Origin: Desulfobulbus propionicus
GTDB taxonomy: Bacteria; Desulfobacterota; Desulfobulbia; Desulfobulbales; Desulfobulbaceae
Assembly: GCA_002747135.1 (NCBI GenBank)
Contig: PDTE01000027.1
Span: 1 to 47,371, forward strand
Direction: 5' to 3'
Length of the DNA stretch: 47,371 nucleotides
Positions 44,015 through 47,371 of the stretch are shown in pieces (the first letter of the stretch is position 1; every line of letters begins with the position of its first letter). The translations under genes and the position numbers were made by a program. Below the pieces are notes generated by a model. That model was not told the origin of the DNA. It saw only the letters and a list, made by a program, of their open reading frames with translations, and did no database searches.

Positions 44015-44325
44015 AAGACATGTAACCCCTTGATTTCATTTGCTTCAAGCCCGTAACTGCTTTCAGGTTGTTCAGATTCCGGCAAGCACAGCTGGACAGC
44101 TATAGCCCTTCTCGTGTCCTGTCAACGCTGCTCAGGCGCACCCTGCTTGTCTTTTTCAGCCCTTATGCTGCCTTGCCCTGGGTCACAGAGCACTACTATG
44201 CAACGCAGGACAAGACTCCATAAGGACAAGAAAAATCCGGTGCAAGATCCTGACATTTCAGCGTTGACATGACACGAGGCGGCCAATCGTTATTGCCCGA
44301 AGATGAGCAGACTGCAAGCAGTTAC
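44003..44325 (+). repeat. Family B repeat split by a family A copy
   Basis: Left end GTAACTACTCACAAGACATG, right end GACTGCAAGCAGTTAC, with a family A copy (44111-44278) inserted after GGACAGCTATAGCCCTT, almost the same place as in the copy at 41150-41585. Confidence 0.85.
44111..44278 (+). repeat. Family A repeat (168 bp) nested in family B
   Basis: CTCGTGTCCTGTCAACGCTG at the left and CAGCGTTGACATGACACGAG at the right: 20-base inverted ends with one mismatch. Between them the imperfect palindrome around CACAGAGCACTACTATGCAA. Confidence 0.9.
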
Positions 44326-44338
44326 CCGGCCATAAAAT

Positions 44339-45226
44339 TTATTGAACTGCAGCTGCCATTTTTGCAGCCTGCAAGGTATTTTGCATGAGCATGGTGATGG
44401 TCATCGGTCCGACCCCGCCAGGGACAGGGGTAATTGCGGCAGCTTTTGCCTTTACAGACTCAAAATCAACATCACCTGCCAATATTGCTTTTCCCTGCTC
44501 TGTCATCCCCATCCTGTTTATGCCCACATCTATAACCACGACACCTTCTTTCACATCAGCGGCAGTTATCATCCTGGGGATCCCGGCGGCAACGATGAGT
44601 ATATCAGCTCTTTTAGTGTGAAAGCAAAGATCTCTGGTGCGGGTATGGCAGAGAGTAACCGTAGCATTGCCGCTTTCCCTTTTTTGTAACATAAGGTTGG
44701 CCACTGGTTTACCTACAATATTCGACCTGCCGACAATGACAACCTCCTTCCCCGATGTTTGTATCCCTGAGCGGGACAGCAGCTCCAGTATTCCAAGGGG
44801 AGTGCAAGGCAGAAAACACTCTTCACCAAGCACCATCCTGCCTACATTGACAGGATGAAAGCCGTCGACATCCTTTTGCGGATCAATGGCAAAAAGGACA
44901 GCAGCCTCATCAATATGCCCGGGGAGCGGCAATTGAACAAGTATGCCATGGATACGCCTGTCACTGTTATATCGGGCAATCAGGGCAAGAAGTTCATCTT
45001 GACTCGTCTGTGCAGCCAGATTTATCTGCTTTGAATAGATACCTAGTTTTCCGGCCGTGTTGTTTTTAGCGGTCACATACGACAGGGATGCCGGATCATC
45101 TCCCACCAAAATGGTTACAAGCCCTGGAGTCAGTTGTTTTTCTTCTGTAAGTTGTACTACACTGGCAGCTATTTCCCGTTGGATATCTTTTGCTATTTCA
45201 GCACCGCAAATGATATGTGCACCCAT
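44339..45226 (-). CDS. folD: Methylenetetrahydrofolate dehydrogenase/cyclohydrolase
   Basis: 295 residues. SLSYVTAKNNTAGKLGI carries the catalytic Lys; HGILVQLPLPGHIDE and KDVDGFHPVNVGRM are family signatures; nucleotide fold VVIVGRSNIVGKPVANLML; C-terminal PVPGGVGPMTITMLMQNT. Converts 5,10-methylene-THF to 10-formyl-THF for purine synthesis and, in anaerobes, for the methyl branch of the acetyl-CoA pathway. AAGGAAAG precedes the ATG. Stands alone. Confidence 0.97.
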   Translation of the reverse strand: MGAHIICGAEIAKDIQREIAASVVQLTEEKQLTPGLVTILVGDDPASLSYVTAKNNTAGKLGIYSKQINLAAQTSQDELLALIARYNSDRRIHGILVQLPLPGHIDEAAVLFAIDPQKDVDGFHPVNVGRMVLGEECFLPCTPLGILELLSRSGIQTSGKEVVIVGRSNIVGKPVANLMLQKRESGNATVTLCHTRTRDLCFHTKRADILIVAAGIPRMITAADVKEGVVVIDVGINRMGMTEQGKAILAGDVDFESVKAKAAAITPVPGGVGPMTITMLMQNTLQAAKMAAAVQ

Positions 45227-45473
45227 TTTTCTTTCCTTGAAGCGGTTAACCTCGCCTTGCCATACTCAGCAAAGCGTAATTATAACCCAGAAAATACAAT
45301 CCGGGCATAACAGCTTTCAGCCCACCCGCCTTTGCTTGATCGCGATTGATCGCATAGAGGGCTCACAGGACAAAGCCTGTTCTCTTGCTTTTCTGTAATT
45401 ACTGGGTTATCTTGCACCCCAAGTATCAATTTGGCTAGTAAAAAATGAAATAAAACAAGAAAAAAAGAGTATA
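45227..45473. other. Divergent intergenic region, no gene or repeat seen
   Basis: About 250 bases between folD and the SleB-like gene. It ends in A-rich DNA just before 45474. Nothing recognisable apart from a region expected to hold two promoters. Confidence 0.5.
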
Positions 45474-45866
45474 ATGAGCTTTCTGGAAGGGCTTCTCTGG
45501 CTTACCCTCAATATCTATCATGAGGCGCGAAGCGAACCGGAAATAGGGCAGCTTGCCGTTGCCCACGTGACAATAAACCGAGCGAATCAGCGACATAAGA
45601 GTATATCCGAAATTGTAACCGAACCTTATCAGTTCAGTTGGACCTTTCAAAAAAACACACGCATGCCGACAGAACTTGAGGCCTTGCAGGCAAGTGTCAG
45701 TGCTGCTCTCAAGGCCCTTACAACTCCTGATTTCACCACAGGCTCTACCTTTTATCATCGTCAGGACATATCTCCCAAATGGGTTCCCCATATGAAATTT
45801 GTTGCCCAATATGGTTCTCATAAATTTTATCGTAATCGCTTATCAGCCGCTAAAAAACAACCTTAA
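45474..45866 (+). CDS. SleB/CwlJ-type cell wall hydrolase, short
   Basis: 130 residues. LWLTLNIYHEARSEPEIGQLAV carries the family's catalytic Glu-containing YHEAR block, followed by NRANQRHKSISEIV, PYQFSWT and STFYHRQDISPKWVPHM. These are lytic transglycosylase-like hydrolases cleaving peptidoglycan, found in spore formers, phages and many non-spore bacteria. No signal peptide or anchoring repeats, which is more phage-lysin-like; no other phage gene is near. AAAGAG lies before the ATG. Confidence 0.82.
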   Translation: MSFLEGLLWLTLNIYHEARSEPEIGQLAVAHVTINRANQRHKSISEIVTEPYQFSWTFQKNTRMPTELEALQASVSAALKALTTPDFTTGSTFYHRQDISPKWVPHMKFVAQYGSHKFYRNRLSAAKKQP

Positions 45867-45873
45867 TACCTTG

Positions 45874-46036
45874 GTGTCCTGTCAACGCTGCTCTGTCGTA
45901 TCCTGCCTGTCTTTTTCAGCCCTTATGCAGCCTTACCCTGGGTCACAAAGCACTACTATGCAGCGCAGGACAAGGCTGCATAAGAACAAGAAAAATCCGG
46001 CGCAATATCCTGACATTTCAGCGTTGACAGGACCTT
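45874..46036 (+). repeat. Family A repeat, right end altered
   Basis: Left end GTGTCCTGTCAACGCTG, right end CAGCGTTGACAGGACCTTAG, where other copies have GGACACGAG. The palindromic middle is intact. Confidence 0.85.
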
Positions 46037-46309
46037 AGTGACATTTCGTCGTTGAACAATATTGGCTTTTTTTCTGACTAGCTCGATAACCTGGATCCAT
46101 ATCCATCTTCTGCTGCTGCCATTTTCTTTTTCTTGTTCTCTGGCATTCAGCAATTCCACAGGAGCACTGATTTCTGCCCCTCGGGTTTCTCGGCAGGGTA
46201 ATCCGGGTAATCTGGGGACATAATACCGTTTTTTTTATTGCATCCATCCGTTATAAGGGTATACTTTTTTTCATGGCTCGGATAATTTTTATTCTATCGT
46301 TGAAAATAT

Positions 46310-46468
46310 GTAACTCCTCACAGCTCACCTTTCCTTGAACGATCACGACCCGCCGCATAGAGGGGCTATAGCTGCCAATCGTGCTTGTCCAGATAGGGGC
46401 AGCCTGAGAGCAGTTACACCTTTGAGGCAGGTAAAACCAGAGAGGTACACACCCGGTGAGTAGTTACC
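46310..46468 (-). repeat. Family B repeat in minus orientation, upstream of the permease
   Basis: Reads GTAACTCCTCACAGCTCACC, then AGAGGGGCTATAGCTGCCA, an altered middle, and ends CCCGGTGAGTAGTTACCC at about 46468. It is the reverse complement of the other copies, as is the direction of the gene behind it, so the GTGAGTAGTTAC end again faces a start codon. Confidence 0.75.
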
Positions 46469-46493
46469 CAAAATGTACTATATGGAAAATGCA

Positions 46494-47174
46494 ATGGGGA
46501 GTATGAATTACATAAAAGAATTAGGCGCCATATACCTAGAGAGACAGGATTTCTTTATACCTCTGTTTTTTGAGCATCTGAGAATAAGTTTTACAGCCTT
46601 GCTGATTGTCGTTATTCTGGGCATTGGTACAGGTATTGTCATGAGCAGAAATGAACCTTTTGCAAAGAGTGTTCTGGTAATTGTAAGTGTTATGTACACT
46701 ATTCCGTCAATTGCTCTTTTAGGTATATTTGTCGGCATTACCGGTATTGGGGAAACCAGTGCTTTGATAGTAATCGTTATATATGGGCTTTTACCCATCG
46801 TAAGAGCAACCTATACAGGCATCACCGAGGTTGACCAAGATGTAAAGGAGGTGGCTGTGGCCATGGGAACCACACCATTTCAACTTCTGTATAAAATTGA
46901 ACTTCCCCTGGCTTTACCAGTTATCTTTTCCGGAATCAGAACAGTGGCAGTCATGTGTATTGCCCTCACCGGTATAGCGGCTTTTATAGGTGCTGGAGGT
47001 ATGGGGGTGGCGATATGGAGGGGGATTGCCACAAATAACACGCAAATGACTGTCCTGGGCAGCCTTTTTGTGGCTGCTCTGGCAAGCGTAACAGATATTT
47101 TTCTGGGCATGGCAGAAAAAAATATCATCAGATATAAAAAAAACAACAAATTGAATAATAACAACATATTATGA
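46494..47174 (+). CDS. ABC transporter permease, osmoprotectant (OpuC/YehW) type
   Basis: About 226 residues with five or six membrane helices, opening near MGSMNYIKELGAIYLERQ. Helices near FTALLIVVILGIGTGIV, VLVIVSVMYTIPSIALLGIF, IVIVIYGLLPIVRATYTGI and VMCIALTGIAAFIGAGGMG. The coupling loop EVAVAMGTTPFQLLYKIELP is the EAA-type motif of binding-protein-dependent permeases. Relatives import glycine betaine, choline or carnitine. Upstream ATGs at 46473 and 46482 are possible; GGAAAA before 46494 is the best available site. A lipoprotein binding protein follows after 14 bases. Confidence 0.87.
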   Translation: MGSMNYIKELGAIYLERQDFFIPLFFEHLRISFTALLIVVILGIGTGIVMSRNEPFAKSVLVIVSVMYTIPSIALLGIFVGITGIGETSALIVIVIYGLLPIVRATYTGITEVDQDVKEVAVAMGTTPFQLLYKIELPLALPVIFSGIRTVAVMCIALTGIAAFIGAGGMGVAIWRGIATNNTQMTVLGSLFVAALASVTDIFLGMAEKNIIRYKKNNKLNNNNIL

Positions 47175-47188
47175 ACAGGAGAACAGCA

Positions 47189-47371
47189 ATGGGCAAAATA
47201 GTTTCAGCAACGGTGGTTGTCTGTGTGGCAATTATCCTATCAGCTTGCAGTCAATCAGGAGATACCGATAGGGAAAAAAAAGTGGTACTGGCATCCAAAC
47301 CGATGACAGAGCAGTATATTCTGGGGGAAATCCTGACAGAACTGATTGAAAAAAACAGTGACATAACGGTG
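47189..47371 (+). CDS. Osmoprotectant-type substrate-binding lipoprotein, cut by window end
   Basis: 61 codons remain. A lipoprotein signal, MGKIVSATVVVCVAIILSAC with lipobox LSAC, is followed by KKVVLASKPMTEQYILGE and LTELIEK, close to the N-terminus of OpuAC/ProX-like glycine betaine or choline binding proteins. AGGAG precedes the ATG. Forms an operon with the permease at 46494; an ATPase gene would be expected to follow or to lie elsewhere. Confidence 0.88.
   Translation, partial: MGKIVSATVVVCVAIILSACSQSGDTDREKKVVLASKPMTEQYILGEILTELIEKNSDITV

Larger units (their letters stand above)
45867..46493. other. Repeat-rich gap upstream of the ABC transporter genes
   Basis: No gene. A family A copy (45874-46036), AT-rich DNA to 46300, and a family B copy in minus orientation (46310-46468). 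Confidence 0.6.

Noticed and set aside
46310..46468. Family B copy with an internal inversion
   Set aside because: On closer reading the whole element is in minus orientation with an altered middle; no inversion is needed.

Overview
The window looks like the chromosome of a strictly or largely anaerobic Desulfobacterota bacterium, most likely a Desulfobulbales-type sulfate reducer or sulfur disproportionator. This is an inference from gene content: a ZraS/ZraP pair with a sigma-54 promoter, an ADP-forming acetyl-CoA synthetase, methylmalonyl-CoA epimerase with a PduO-type cobalamin adenosyltransferase, cobyrinate amidation, ApbE/FMN-binding proteins, and a rhodanese gene with an in-frame UGA that has the marks of a selenocysteine codon. 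No rRNA or tRNA gene was seen.

Layout. 1-2050 is an accessory region: a gene remnant, five copies of a TTTGCGAACTTTT-type site, a four-repeat CRISPR array without cas genes, a small frameshifted gene and a 76-base perfect palindrome. 2047-6801 holds a membrane protein, a macro-domain protein, a ZraS-like kinase and a divergent ZraP/Spy-like periplasmic protein behind a sigma-54 promoter. 7004-10374 is galU-priA (minus). 10693-15874 is hrpA and the putative selenocysteine multi-rhodanese lipoprotein (plus). 16272-19019 is a purD-purE fusion, tsaC and an HPt protein (minus, overlapping). 19200-24676 carries a TetR regulator, greA, a TPR protein, a DegT-type aminotransferase and rpoH. 25542-31056 (plus) has lepA, an MFS-ApbE fusion and an FMN-binding protein. 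31097-41146 (minus) is a long run: AcuC-like deacetylase, AcuB-like CBS protein, ADP-forming acetyl-CoA synthetase, acetyl-CoA hydrolase/transferase fused to a GNAT domain, then uvrB, a DUF374 acyltransferase and cbiA. 41607-47371 has a cobalamin adenosyltransferase, methylmalonyl-CoA epimerase, a small zinc-ribbon protein, folD, a SleB-like hydrolase, and the start of an osmoprotectant-type ABC transporter cut by the window end.

The intergenic DNA is unusually full of short repeats. Family A is about 160-174 bp, almost palindromic, with ends GTGTCCTGTCAACG. Family B is about 155-160 bp with ends GTAACTGCTC and internal hairpins. Family C is about 112 bp with ends like CCGGATTTCTCCTGAA. Families D and E are smaller and more degenerate. 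Some copies are nested. Family B lies mostly just upstream of start codons, in one orientation relative to the gene.

The points most worth following are the UGA-containing rhodanese with a SECIS-like hairpin, the acu-like acetate module, the MFS-ApbE/FMN-binding pair, and family B as a possible mobile 5' leader element. All names rest on reading motifs by eye; no database search was run.
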